Program-made: the position numbers and the translations under genes | Notes under the pieces: model-generated | Seen by the model: only the letters and a program-made list of their open reading frames with translations | Told to the model about the DNA's origin: nothing | Databases searched by the model: none | Source of the DNA: Gordonia hankookensis | GTDB lineage: Bacteria > Actinomycetota > Actinomycetes > Mycobacteriales > Mycobacteriaceae | Length of the DNA stretch: 64,000 bases | Assembly (NCBI RefSeq): GCF_014673215.1 | Contig: NZ_JACWMS010000003.1 | Location: forward strand, 248,001-312,000 | Reading direction: 5' to 3' | Shown: positions 47,446 to 55,616 of the stretch, one piece after another | Position numbering within the stretch: position 1 is the first letter of the stretch | Layout of the letters: each line of letters starts with the position of its first letter

Positions 47446-48450
47446 TCAGAATCCCTTCGAGCGGAGGTAGCGGGCCACCTGGGTGATCGCGGCCGGATTG
47501 CGGGGACCTTCCACGAGAGCCGCGTACGGCAGCGCCAGGAACCGTTTCTCCCGCACCGCCTCGGTCTGCGACATCAACGGATGGGTCGCCAGCTGCCGGA
47601 TCTTGGCGTCGACCGTGTTCTGTGGGCCGGCACCGTAGTCGACGATGAGGATGACCTGCGGATCACGCTGTGCGGCCGCCTCCCACGAGGTCGAGGTCCA
47701 CGAATCCGCCAGATCGGCGAAGATGTTCGCACCGCCGGCCTCCGAGATGATCTGCTGCGGCGCGGCATATCTCCCGGACGTGAACGGGTTGGGATCGGCG
47801 CTGTCGAAGAGGAACACCCGCGCGCGGCGGTCGATCGGCGGCGCTGTCTCGTCGGCCTTCGCCACCTCGGCGCGATACGCGGCGACCAGGGCATCCGCGC
47901 GGTCGCGGACGCCGAAGATGTCGCCGATGTTCGCCAGGTCGGAATACAAGGCGTCGAGCGGGGGCATGATGCCGCGCTCGGTGGTGCCCGGCTGACGGCA
48001 GGCCTCGGTCAGCTGGTACGGCGTCGCGCCCAGGGTGCGAATCCAATCCGGGGTGACCCCGGTCGACTCCTTGAACCCGTAATTCCACCCCGCGAAGACG
48101 AAGTCGGGGTCCGCCGACTGAATGACCTCACGTGTGAAGCCGTCTCCCAGGGAAGTCGTCCGCCGGAAATCTGCCCGCCACGGGGAGGATTCGATGTCCC
48201 GCTCCTTGCCTGCGTAGGAGGCATAGCCTGCCATCCGGTCGGACAGACCGAGCGCGAACATGATCTCGGTGATGCCGGTGTCGTTGGTCACCACCCGGGC
48301 GGGGCGTCCGGGCACGGTCAGAGGTGCTCGACAGTTCTGCACGGTCACCGCTGCGCCACCGGACTCCGGCGGCGCCTCCTCCACCTGCGCCCCACATCCC
48401 GACAGCACCAGCAGTGCCGCGAGGCAGACGATCACCGATCTCGTTCTCAT
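47446..48450 (-). CDS. btuF: cobalamin-type ABC transporter substrate-binding lipoprotein
   Basis: 334 residues with a lipoprotein signal (LLVLSGCGAQ, Cys19) and a BtuF/FepB-like fold: APLTVPGRPARVVTNDTGIT, EIMFALGLSDRMAGYA, DFVFAGWNYGF and a second lobe with ILIVDYGAGPQNTV. By sequence alone it could bind a siderophore, haem or cobalamin. The cobalamin riboswitch at the head of the operon makes cobalamin or cobinamide the best substrate call. It overlaps the ATPase gene by 4 bases and is the last gene of the operon. Confidence 0.85.
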   Translation of the reverse strand: MRTRSVIVCLAALLVLSGCGAQVEEAPPESGGAAVTVQNCRAPLTVPGRPARVVTNDTGITEIMFALGLSDRMAGYASYAGKERDIESSPWRADFRRTTSLGDGFTREVIQSADPDFVFAGWNYGFKESTGVTPDWIRTLGATPYQLTEACRQPGTTERGIMPPLDALYSDLANIGDIFGVRDRADALVAAYRAEVAKADETAPPIDRRARVFLFDSADPNPFTSGRYAAPQQIISEAGGANIFADLADSWTSTSWEAAAQRDPQVILIVDYGAGPQNTVDAKIRQLATHPLMSQTEAVREKRFLALPYAALVEGPRNPAAITQVARYLRSKGF

Positions 48451-49223
48451 TCCACTTCTTTCTCATCGAAGATGACCTGTGGCACGTTCAGTCGTGGGTG
48501 GTCGAACACATGGCTGCCGATTCCGAAAAAGCGGTGGATCGCAGCAGGTGTGAGGACCTCGCGCGGTGTACCGGTCGCCGCGACCCGACCGTGCGCGAGC
48601 ACCACGAGCCGGTCGCAGAATTGCGCGGCGATGTTCAGATCGTGCAACGCCGCGACGACAGTCACCTCTCGGTCTCGCGCCGCGCGCAGCACCGCGTACT
48701 GATGTCGGACATCGAGGTGGTTCGTCGGTTCGTCGAGCACCAGGACCTCCGGCTCCTGCGCGAACGCGCGGGCGATCAGGACCCGCTGCGCCTCACCACC
48801 GGAGAGCGACGTGAATGCTCGGTCGACGAGATGGGTCACGCCGGCGTCGCTCATCGCCTGTACACAGATCTCGCGATCGCGGCGGGCAGTCGACGTCGTC
48901 AGCGACCGATGCGGCAATCGACCTGTCGCGACCACCTCGGCGGCCGTGAAATCGAAGTCGAGTGCGATCCGCTGGGTCAGGGCAGCGACCTGGCGAGCGT
49001 TGTCCCGCATGCTGATCGACGTGATGTCCCGGTCCCCCACCTGCACCCGACCTTCGGTCGGGTCGAGCGCGCGATACAGGCAACGAAGCATCGTCGACTT
49101 ACCGCTGCCGTTGGGGCCGATGATCCCCAGAAAACTGCCTCGCGGGGCATGGACGGTCACGTCGCGCAGGATCGTCGTGTGTCCGATCTCGACACCGACC
49201 TGGTCGTAGTCGACCTCTCGCAT
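48447..49223 (-). CDS. btuD: cobalamin-type ABC transporter ATP-binding protein
   Basis: 258 residues. Walker A IIGPNGSGKSTMLRCL, Q-loop AALTQRIALD, signature SLSGGEAQRVLIARA, Walker B VLVLDEPTNHLDV, H-loop ALHDLNIAAQFCDR, all of the FecE/BtuD subgroup. A longer upstream frame exists inside the permease gene and is a shadow; ATG 49223 overlaps the permease stop as ATGA. It works with the permease and binding protein encoded on either side. Confidence 0.9.
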   Translation of the reverse strand: MREVDYDQVGVEIGHTTILRDVTVHAPRGSFLGIIGPNGSGKSTMLRCLYRALDPTEGRVQVGDRDITSISMRDNARQVAALTQRIALDFDFTAAEVVATGRLPHRSLTTSTARRDREICVQAMSDAGVTHLVDRAFTSLSGGEAQRVLIARAFAQEPEVLVLDEPTNHLDVRHQYAVLRAARDREVTVVAALHDLNIAAQFCDRLVVLAHGRVAATGTPREVLTPAAIHRFFGIGSHVFDHPRLNVPQVIFDEKEVE

Positions 49224-50260
49224 CACACCGCCTCCCTGCCACGACGACGCATCAGGAGCAGGAAGACCGGCACGCCGACCGCTGCCGTGATCGCGCCGAG
49301 CGGGAGTTCTTGTGGGGGAACGAGAGTTCGGGCCAGCAGATCCGCGGCGACGAGGAACACCGCGCCGATGAGCGGTGTCACCACCACCAGACGGCGATGG
49401 TCGGCCCCCACCAGGAGACGGGCCACATGTGGCACCACCAGCCCGACGAACCCGATCGCCCCGCACACCGAGACCATGACGCCGGTCATGAGTGCGGCCA
49501 CCACGAACAGCAGCATGCGGAATCGCGAGGCGCGCAACCCGAGTGACGCCGAGACCTCGTCGCCCATCGCGAGGGCGTTGAGCTGGCGGGCGAGTCCGGC
49601 AACGACCGCGAGCCCGATCAACACCACGGCTGCGACGAGCCACACGGAGCGCCAGCTCGTCGCGGCGAGACTGCCCAACAACCAGAACATCACGCTACGA
49701 GCCGCATCCCCGGCGGGCGCGAGGAAGACCAGCACCGTTGTCAATGCGGAGAATCCGTAGCCCAGAGCGGTCCCGGTGAGCACGAGCCGCAGTGGAGTGA
49801 GACCACCGGCCGATCGTGCGATGGCGAAGACGACGACGGTGGCGACCAACGCGCCCAGGAACGCCGCCGTCGGCAGCGCATAGATGCCCGCTCCGGCGAA
49901 GACCCCGAACAGCACCACCGCTGTGGCACCCACCGACGCTCCCGACGAGATGCCCAGCACGTACGGATCGGCCAGCGCGTTTCGGACCATCGCCTGCACG
50001 ACGAGACCAACGGTGCTCAAACCCGCGCCGACCAGGGCGCCGGTGAGAACGCGAGGGAGCCGAGAATCGACAACGATCCGGTAATCGGCGGCATCACCCG
50101 CGGAGACAATTCCTCCGATCAGGTCGGCCCAGACGTAGCCGACGGCATCGCGCCACGGGACGTGTGCCGTACCGAAGATGAGCCCGAGGACGGAGACGAC
50201 CAGAAGCCCCGATACGCACAGCCCGCTCAACACGCTCACGCGCCACCACTGCCCGCTCAT
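49223..50260 (-). CDS. btuC: cobalamin-type ABC transporter permease
   Basis: 345-residue FecCD/BtuC-type permease with about ten helices. Family motifs: RIVVDSRLPRVLTGALVGAG, NALADPYVLGISSGASVGA and GAIGFVGLVVPHVARLLVGA, the last contacting the ATPase. It is first in the operon and lies 102 bases after the 3' end of the riboswitch. The ATG start is at 50260. Confidence 0.9.
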   Translation of the reverse strand: MSGQWWRVSVLSGLCVSGLLVVSVLGLIFGTAHVPWRDAVGYVWADLIGGIVSAGDAADYRIVVDSRLPRVLTGALVGAGLSTVGLVVQAMVRNALADPYVLGISSGASVGATAVVLFGVFAGAGIYALPTAAFLGALVATVVVFAIARSAGGLTPLRLVLTGTALGYGFSALTTVLVFLAPAGDAARSVMFWLLGSLAATSWRSVWLVAAVVLIGLAVVAGLARQLNALAMGDEVSASLGLRASRFRMLLFVVAALMTGVMVSVCGAIGFVGLVVPHVARLLVGADHRRLVVVTPLIGAVFLVAADLLARTLVPPQELPLGAITAAVGVPVFLLLMRRRGREAV

Positions 50261-50600
50261 CGCACCTCGTCAGATACCCAGGCACACGACGACGCCGACA
50301 GACCGGCGGCACCGACCATGTCCCACGGAGTCGATGTCGACCACGGCACGCCGCCGCGGTCACGTCGGCAGGTCTTCGGACTCCCGGACACGGCACCGTT
50401 CGTGCCACCTACTGACGGCCGCTTCCCAGGTCATCGCTGACCCAGTGCTCCTGGCCGCTGTCGTTTCCGGTCACCGCTGCGGGGCAGCTCTGGATTCTCA
50501 CCAGATTCCCTCTTGCGCTCGATCCGGACGAACCGGACGCGAGACCGACGCAGCACGAACTTAGCAGCCGCCTCGATCAGTCGCGCACTGCCGTCATAGG
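50261..50600. other. 340-base intergenic region holding the btu leader
   Basis: The stretch between btuC and the divergent membrane gene contains the cobalamin riboswitch and, to its left on the minus strand, a 100-base expression-platform region that includes GCGGCGGCGTGCCGTGG. Nothing else is recognised. The riboswitch transcript start probably lies in 50551-50600, where divergent transcription must also begin. Confidence 0.6.
50363..50550 (-). promoter_or_regulatory. cobalamin (adenosylcobalamin) riboswitch
   Basis: On the minus strand the RNA reads GAATCTGGTGAGAATCCAGA then GCTGCCCCGCAGCGGTGA, and further on GGGAAGCGG and the B12-box AGTCCGAAGACCTGCC, the standard order of the cobalamin aptamer. 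P1 is closed by CGTCGG (50545-50550) with CCGACG (50363-50368). High B12 should switch off the btuCDF transporter operon below it. Confidence 0.92.
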
Positions 50601-51137
50601 ATGCGGGCCATGCACCCGCAGGCCCGCACCCTCGACAAGGTTCGGGGTTGCGTCATCGGCGCGTCGTCGGGGGTCACCTCGATCGTCGCGCACGCAGCCG
50701 CGGGTGGCGGGTTGCCCGACTCCACGGGTCTCACGCTTCTGGTCGCGGTGTGTGCGGGGCTCGGCTGGGCCGCGTCCGCAACCTCCCCGCAGCGCGCCGG
50801 TGTGCCGGGGCTCGTCGGCATGCTCGTCGGCGGACAGCTCGTCGGTCACCTCGCACTCGCCGCACTGTCTCATCACCACGCCACACTGATGACGCCCTCG
50901 ATGGCGACGTTTCACATGGTCGCCACCGTGGTGGCGGTCGCTCTGGCGATCGGTCTGGAGATCGCGGTGACAGCCGCCCTGTCGGTGGTGATCCGGACCG
51001 TTCTCACGCTCATCTCGATACCGGTGGACGTCGCGACGTCCTGGAGCGTGCTGCCCGTGATCGACGACCGCCTGCGACCCGGCCGTAGGCATGTCCGCCC
51101 CGTGGGTACCCGGGGTCCCCCGCTCTCGGCGATGTGA
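50601..51137 (+). CDS. small multi-pass membrane protein, histidine-containing, unknown function
   Basis: 178 residues with about four hydrophobic helices (TGLTLLVAVCAGLGWAASAT; VATVVAVALAIGLEIAVTAA). A loop and helix carry LSHHHATLMTP and ATFHMVATV, histidines and methionines suited to metal binding. The C-terminus is basic (RLRPGRRHVRPVG). Family not recognised. It is followed after 119 bases by a PepSY-domain protein; such pairs are often linked to copper or iron handling, but that is inference. ATG 50601 or 50610. Its promoter lies opposite the B12-riboswitch promoter. Confidence 0.6.
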   Translation: MRAMHPQARTLDKVRGCVIGASSGVTSIVAHAAAGGGLPDSTGLTLLVAVCAGLGWAASATSPQRAGVPGLVGMLVGGQLVGHLALAALSHHHATLMTPSMATFHMVATVVAVALAIGLEIAVTAALSVVIRTVLTLISIPVDVATSWSVLPVIDDRLRPGRRHVRPVGTRGPPLSAM

Positions 51138-51256
51138 CCATTCCTCACCCTCGCTGACCTGCTCGCGTGTCGACCACACGCGGCGGTCGGCTCTTCGCGT
51201 ATGCGCACGACGCCATCTGTCGTGCGTCCGCGTCCAGTTCCGAAAGGCGGACCTTC

Positions 51257-52729
51257 GTGTCCCTCACCCAAGAACCACCCCGTCAGCCGCTCGACTCCTC
51301 GCCACCGACCGACCCGGCCGCTCGCCCGCCCGGTGGACGCCACATCGGCTGGGAGCCATTGGTGCGACGACTCCACTTCTATGCCGGCATCCTGATCGCA
51401 CCGTTTTTGATCGTCGCGGTCGTCAGCGGAGGGCTCTACGCACTGGCGCCCAGTCTCGAGAAGGTCGTCTACCGCGAGCAACTACACACCGACAGCACCG
51501 GTCCGGCCCGCCCCGTCGCCGATCAGATCCGCGCGGCGATGGCCGCCCGACCGGATCTCACCTTGTCCGCGGTGCGACCGGCAGCCGCGCCGGGCGACAC
51601 CACGCGTGTGCTGTTCGATGACCCGTCGCTGGGAGAATCGGAGCGGATGGCGGTCTTCGTCGATCCCGTCACTGCGCGCCCGGTCGGCGAACTGGTGAGC
51701 TACGGCAGCGCCGCAGCGCTGCCGATGCGAACCTGGATCAGCCAGTTGCATCGACACCTCCACCTGGGAGAACCCGGCCGCCTGTACAGCGAACTCGCGG
51801 CGTCGTGGCTGTGGGTGATCGCACTCGCGGGTCTCGCATTGTGGATTGCGCGGTATCGCCGGATGAGGCATGGCCGGGCGGCTCGGCTGATCAGCGTCGA
51901 CCGTTCCACCAAGGGGCGGGCCCGCACACTGAACTGGCATGGTGCCGTGGGTGTCTGGATCGTCGTGGGGGTGCTGTTCCTGTCGGCGACCGGCCTCACC
52001 TGGTCGCGCTTGGCGGGCGACCACATCGGCGAGCTGCGCCAGGCACTGAGCTGGACGACTCCGAGTGTGTCGACCTCCCTTGACGACTCCACCATGCCTG
52101 CCGGTGGACCCAGCGGCCACGGCGACCACGCGGCCGGACATGCCGGCGCCGGGAACACCGGGGTCGCCGATACCGTCGGACAGGTGGACTCGGTTCTGGC
52201 AGTTGCCGATCGGATCGGGGTGACCGACCACGTCGAGGTGTCCGTACCGACAGACACGACGACCGCGTTCACGGTGGCCGAGACGCGCCAGCCGTGGCAG
52301 TTCTCGCCGAACTCGGTCTCGATCGACGGAGCAAACGGCCACGTGGTCGACGTCTCCTGGTTCGCCGACTGGCCACTCGCGGCGCAACTGAGCACGTGGG
52401 GCATCGCCCTGCACATGGGTCTGTTGTTCGGTCTGGCCAACCAGATCGCGCTGCTGCTGTTGGCGATCGGCCTCCTGGCCGTGATCGTGCGCGGCTATCA
52501 GATGTGGTGGCAACGCCGCCCCCGGCGATCGGAGCGTGTCCTCGCGGTCGGCCGCGCACCGCTACGCGGCGCATGGCGAGAACTGCCGGTCCCGACGATC
52601 GTGGCGATCATCGTGATCGCCGTGGCCGTCGGCTGGTTCATCCCGCTCCTCGGCATCAGCCTGGCTGCGTTCATACTCGTCGATGGTGCCGTCGGATACG
52701 TGAATCAATCACGGCGCAATCGACGTTGA
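51257..52729 (+). CDS. PepSY-associated TM-helix protein
   Basis: 490 residues with four main membrane helices. The first helix region is RRLHFYAGILIAPFLIVAVV, the second follows the conserved SQLHRHLHLGEPGRLYSEL, the third is in LNWHGAVGVWIVVGVLFLSA and the fourth near the C-terminus. PepSY-type extracytoplasmic segments lie between them. A loop with GHGDHAAGHAGAG is rich in His. Relatives are ferric-reductase-like or siderophore-utilisation proteins, and the histidines could hold haem or metal. GTG start at 51257 with AGGCGG upstream; the longer frame to 51167 lacks support. Confidence 0.82.
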   Translation: MSLTQEPPRQPLDSSPPTDPAARPPGGRHIGWEPLVRRLHFYAGILIAPFLIVAVVSGGLYALAPSLEKVVYREQLHTDSTGPARPVADQIRAAMAARPDLTLSAVRPAAAPGDTTRVLFDDPSLGESERMAVFVDPVTARPVGELVSYGSAAALPMRTWISQLHRHLHLGEPGRLYSELAASWLWVIALAGLALWIARYRRMRHGRAARLISVDRSTKGRARTLNWHGAVGVWIVVGVLFLSATGLTWSRLAGDHIGELRQALSWTTPSVSTSLDDSTMPAGGPSGHGDHAAGHAGAGNTGVADTVGQVDSVLAVADRIGVTDHVEVSVPTDTTTAFTVAETRQPWQFSPNSVSIDGANGHVVDVSWFADWPLAAQLSTWGIALHMGLLFGLANQIALLLLAIGLLAVIVRGYQMWWQRRPRRSERVLAVGRAPLRGAWRELPVPTIVAIIVIAVAVGWFIPLLGISLAAFILVDGAVGYVNQSRRNRR

Positions 52730-52730
52730 G

Positions 52731-52770
52731 CGTCGCGGTGGGACCGGATCGGGCCGGTCCCACCGCGACG
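52731..52770. terminator. 17-bp bidirectional terminator between pepSY gene and aroG
   Basis: CGTCGCGGTGGGACCGG pairs perfectly with CCGGTCCCACCGCGACG around a 6-base ATCGGG loop, immediately after the PepSY stop and 86 bases beyond the aroG stop. It can serve both convergent transcripts. Confidence 0.85.
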
Positions 52771-52855
52771 TCGCCGACCGGGCACACCTTCGCGGCGAGC
52801 GTGCGCATCTGGCTGAGGTGGCAGAGCAGGTCCAGAGGCGTCCGGCACGCGCCGG

Positions 52856-53980
52856 TCAGCTCTGGGCAAGCGTCGCCAGCACGGCGACACTGGCTTCCCA
52901 CCCCATGCATTTGTCGGTGACCGACTGGCCGTAGGTCAATGGCCTGGCATCGGACGACTGCGCACCCGGCTCGAGGAAGCTCTCCAGCATGACTCCGCTG
53001 ATCGGAACTGTCTCGCCCGCCTGTCGGTGCGAGCGGATCGCGTCGGCGAGCTCATCGGCGACCTCGGCCTGGCGAACGTGATCCTTGCCGGAGTTGGCGT
53101 GCGAACAATCGATCATCACCCGCTGCGGCAGTGAGGATTTCGCGAGCGCGTCGACTGCGGTCGCGATCGAATCGGCGTCGAAGTTCGGCCCGCCGGTACC
53201 GCCACGCAGGATCACGTGACAGTCGTCGTTACCCGCGGTCTCCACCACAGATCCGTGGCCGAAGTCGTCGACCCCGAAGAAGACATGCTGCGCCGCTGCG
53301 GCTTTCACGCCGTCGATGGCCACCTGGACGTTGCCGTCGGTGCCGTTCTTGAAGCCGATCGGCATGGACAACCCCGATGCGAGCTGGCGGTGGACCTGCG
53401 ACTCCGTGGTGCGCGCCCCGATGGCACCCCAGGCGACGGTATCCGCGATGTATTGCGGGCTGGTCGGTTCCAGGAACTCACACCCGACGGGTAGCCCGAG
53501 GTCGATGATGTCCAGCAGCAGTGAGCGCGCCATCCGGAGTCCACGTTCGACGTCGAAGGTCCCGTCCATCCCCGGATCGTTGATGAGCCCCTTCCATCCG
53601 ACAGTGGTGCGGGGCTTCTCGAAGTAGACGCGCATCACGATCTTCAGCCGATCGGCGTAGTCCTTCGCCAAAGGCGCCAGGCGCCGCGCGTAGTCCAGCG
53701 CCGCCACCGGGTCGTGGACCGAACACGGGCCGACCACGACGAGCAGACGATCGTCACGGCCGGCGAGGATGTCGGCGATCTCGTCACGATCATCCTGGAC
53801 GCTGACGGCCCGTCGTGCGGTCAGCGGCAGTTCACTGCGGATCGTGTCCGGCGACGGGATGGAACGGAAGGACTTGATCCGGCGATCGGAGGTCGATGCG
53901 GCAGTCAAGTCGGGAATGGTGGTCACGTCGTGCCTTTCGGGGTCTGGCCCGGTCGTTGTCGGGTGCCCCTGGTTGCTCAT
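52856..53980 (-). CDS. aroG: 3-deoxy-7-phosphoheptulonate synthase, type I (class I-alpha)
   Basis: 374 residues, first enzyme of the shikimate pathway. Motifs: LLVVVGPCSVHDPVAAL, KIVMRVYFEKPRTTVGWKG, NDPGMDGTFDVERGLRMA, GCEFLEPTSPQYIADTVAWG, VILRGGTGGPNFD, VMIDCSHANSGKDH and GVMLESFLEPG with the metal and PEP ligands. Type I differs from the type II AroG of mycobacteria, so this is probably one of two isoenzymes. The gene is preceded by a leader peptide and attenuator, so aromatic amino-acid supply should control it. ATG 53980. Confidence 0.95.
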   Translation of the reverse strand: MSNQGHPTTTGPDPERHDVTTIPDLTAASTSDRRIKSFRSIPSPDTIRSELPLTARRAVSVQDDRDEIADILAGRDDRLLVVVGPCSVHDPVAALDYARRLAPLAKDYADRLKIVMRVYFEKPRTTVGWKGLINDPGMDGTFDVERGLRMARSLLLDIIDLGLPVGCEFLEPTSPQYIADTVAWGAIGARTTESQVHRQLASGLSMPIGFKNGTDGNVQVAIDGVKAAAAQHVFFGVDDFGHGSVVETAGNDDCHVILRGGTGGPNFDADSIATAVDALAKSSLPQRVMIDCSHANSGKDHVRQAEVADELADAIRSHRQAGETVPISGVMLESFLEPGAQSSDARPLTYGQSVTDKCMGWEASVAVLATLAQS

Positions 53981-54002
53981 GAGTCACCGGAGGCCCTTGA
54001 AA

Positions 54003-54033
54003 TGACAAAAGCAGCAACCTTGCGGTCGCTGCT
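54003..54033 (-). terminator. attenuator terminator in the aroG leader
   Basis: On the minus strand AGCAGCGACC-GCAA-GGTTGCTGCT forms a 10-bp stem (one G-U pair) followed by TTTGTCA, an intrinsic terminator 22 bases before the aroG ATG. A second pair, GGCTCCGGGTG (54085-54095, in the leader peptide gene) with CACCCGGAGCC (54036-54046), lies just upstream and can act as the alternative stem. Confidence 0.85.
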
Positions 54034-54064
54034 CGGGCTCCGGGTGTTTGCGCGCGCGGCAGTG

Positions 54065-54130
54065 TCAGCGCTTCATCTCGGCCCCACCCGGAGCCTCGAT
54101 AAAGCGCCAATAGGCGCGCACAGTGGTCAT
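54065..54130 (-). CDS. aroG leader peptide, 21 residues, with Tyr-Trp-Phe cluster
   Basis: ATG 54130, stop 54065. The peptide starts MTTVRAYWRFIEAP and ends GAEMKR: Tyr7, Trp8 and Phe10 cover all three aromatic amino acids. It starts about 10 bases after the predicted transcript start and is followed by a stem-loop and a terminator before aroG, which is the layout of ribosome-mediated attenuation. Corynebacterium glutamicum has an equivalent leader (aroR) before its DAHP synthase gene, from memory. Confidence 0.8.
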   Translation of the reverse strand: MTTVRAYWRFIEAPGGAEMKR

Positions 54131-54140
54131 CACGGCGACC

Positions 54141-54169
54141 AGGCTAGCACGACTGCGCACCGCCACCAA
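54141..54169 (-). promoter_or_regulatory. predicted promoter of the aroG leader
   Basis: Minus strand TTGGTG (54164-54169), 17-base spacer, TAGCCT (54141-54146). Transcription would begin near 54134-54135, leaving only a few bases before the leader-peptide ATG at 54130. Confidence 0.65.
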
Positions 54170-54204
54170 TTGCGATCCGCCTCGCAGCCGAATACGGTTC
54201 GCGC

Positions 54205-55095
54205 ATGCGCCACGTCCCGCGACCCCGATTCGCACTGATCACGGCACTCGGGATCGTTGCCCTCACACTCCTACACCTGGTCATCGCGCCGGTGACGGCC
54301 GCCGCCCATGAACCGATACACTATGTGGCACTGGGTGATTCGCGCGCAGCGAGCCCGACCGTCACGAGTCAGATCATCGGCTGCGGCCGATCATCGGTCG
54401 CCTACCCGGATCAGCTGGCGGGACTCATCCACACCACGACGTTCCGGTCGGTGGCATGCGCGGGAGCGAAGGCCGAGAACATCACCACCACGCCCCAGCT
54501 CCGCTCGCAGGGTTTCGTCCCACCTCAGATCGATGCGCCGCGCCCCGACACCGACCTCGTGACCATCTCGATCGGCGGCAACGACACGGACTGGGGAAAC
54601 ATCTCCCGCGTGTGCTTTGTCCCGATCCCGGGCGTCGACGCGCACTGCCGGTCCAACGCCTGGTACCACTCCGCCATCCGCAACGCACTCGCGCCCCTCG
54701 AGGATCGGGTCGACGCGGTGGTACGCGCGGTCCGGAAGCGCTCTCCCTCCGCCGCCGTCGTGATCGTCGGGCAGGGTGGCTACTTCGGCGAGCGCGGTTG
54801 TTTCCCGGAGAATCCGGCGAGCTCCGCCGATCTCGCCTTCATCCGCCGGGACTTCTTCGGCCCCTACAACGACATCCTGCGTCGTGTCGCCGAGCGTCAC
54901 CGCGCGGCCTTCGTCGACGTCGAGGCGGAATCGATCGGCCATGACGCCTGCGCCGGCGACGAGAAGTGGTTCGAGGGCTACGTGACGTCGAGCGAGTACC
55001 TCGGATTCCATCCGAACCTGGCGGGCAACAAGGCGATCGCCCGCATGATCGCGGACCGACTCCCGTCGAGCATCACGGGTGCCCGCGGTCGATGA
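54205..55095 (+). CDS. secreted SGNH/GDSL hydrolase
   Basis: 296 residues with a signal peptide (ALITALGIVALTLLHLVIAP, cleavage near TAAAHE). SGNH blocks: YVALGDSRAASP (catalytic Ser in G-D-S), VTISIGGNDTDWG (block III GGND), and the His of LGFHPNLAGN near the C-terminus. Disulfide candidates are in VACAGAK, RVCFVP and AHCRSN. It fits the secreted lipase group with SGNH fold of Streptomyces and mycobacteria. It overlaps the convergent lrp gene by 23 bases. Confidence 0.88.
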   Translation: MRHVPRPRFALITALGIVALTLLHLVIAPVTAAAHEPIHYVALGDSRAASPTVTSQIIGCGRSSVAYPDQLAGLIHTTTFRSVACAGAKAENITTTPQLRSQGFVPPQIDAPRPDTDLVTISIGGNDTDWGNISRVCFVPIPGVDAHCRSNAWYHSAIRNALAPLEDRVDAVVRAVRKRSPSAAVVIVGQGGYFGERGCFPENPASSADLAFIRRDFFGPYNDILRRVAERHRAAFVDVEAESIGHDACAGDEKWFEGYVTSSEYLGFHPNLAGNKAIARMIADRLPSSITGARGR

Positions 55096-55519
55096 GCTGA
55101 CTCAGCACGATGATGGACTCGGAATGGTCCACCGGTCCCGCGCTGCGAATCCGTTCCAGCGCCTGCTCCAGATGGCGGACGTCGCGAGCGCGGACCCGAA
55201 GGATCGCGTCCGCCTGGCCGGTGACGGTCGCGGCGCTGACCACCTCCGGGATGGGCTCCCACGCCGCCTTCAGCGACTCCGGCGAGATGTTGCCCTGGCA
55301 GGAGACCTGCACATAGGCCTCGGTGGTCCACTGCATCGCCTGCGGATCGATGACCGCGGTGAACCCCTTGATCACGCCGTCGCCGAGAAGGCGATCGACG
55401 CGTCGCTTCACCGCGGGCGCCGACAGCCCCACGTCGTCACCGATCTGCGCGAAGGTGGCCCGGGCATCCCTGGCCAGGCAGGCGAGCACGCTTTCGTCCA
55501 GATCATCCAGCTCGCGCAA
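55073..55519 (-). CDS. Lrp/AsnC-family regulator of the ddaH-rocD region
   Basis: 148 residues: the winged helix (1-60) with LDDLDESVLACLARDARATF and GLSAPAVKRRVDRLLGDGVI, then the RAM ligand domain (about 70-140) with FTAVIDPQAMQWTTEAYVQV. The TTG start at 55519 has GGAG 6 bases upstream; upstream codons in frame lack a ribosome-binding site. It is divergent from ddaH-rocD over a 97-base gap containing a palindrome. An equivalent pair, Rv2324 and Rv2323c, is known in M. tuberculosis. Likely senses arginine, ornithine or a related amino acid. Confidence 0.88.
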   Translation of the reverse strand: MRELDDLDESVLACLARDARATFAQIGDDVGLSAPAVKRRVDRLLGDGVIKGFTAVIDPQAMQWTTEAYVQVSCQGNISPESLKAAWEPIPEVVSAATVTGQADAILRVRARDVRHLEQALERIRSAGPVDHSESIIVLSQLIDRGHP

Positions 55520-55537
55520 TGTATCTCCGTTTCGTAC

Positions 55538-55560
55538 TGCAATGACCACTATCCATTGCA
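55538..55560. promoter_or_regulatory. candidate Lrp operator
   Basis: TGCAATG-N9-CATTGCA, a perfect 7-base inverted repeat (55538-55560) in the gap between the Lrp gene and ddaH-rocD; a weaker GCAAC...GTTTGC repeat follows to its right. The shape fits Lrp/AsnC sites. Confidence 0.55.
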
Positions 55561-55616
55561 CAGATGCGCAACAGTCATCGATTGTTTGCGTTGGAAGGAG
55601 AGGATAGCGTCGATTC

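Noticed and set aside
47446..50260. Haem or siderophore transporter
   Set aside because: Sequence similarity alone allows it, but the cobalamin aptamer directly upstream points to B12.
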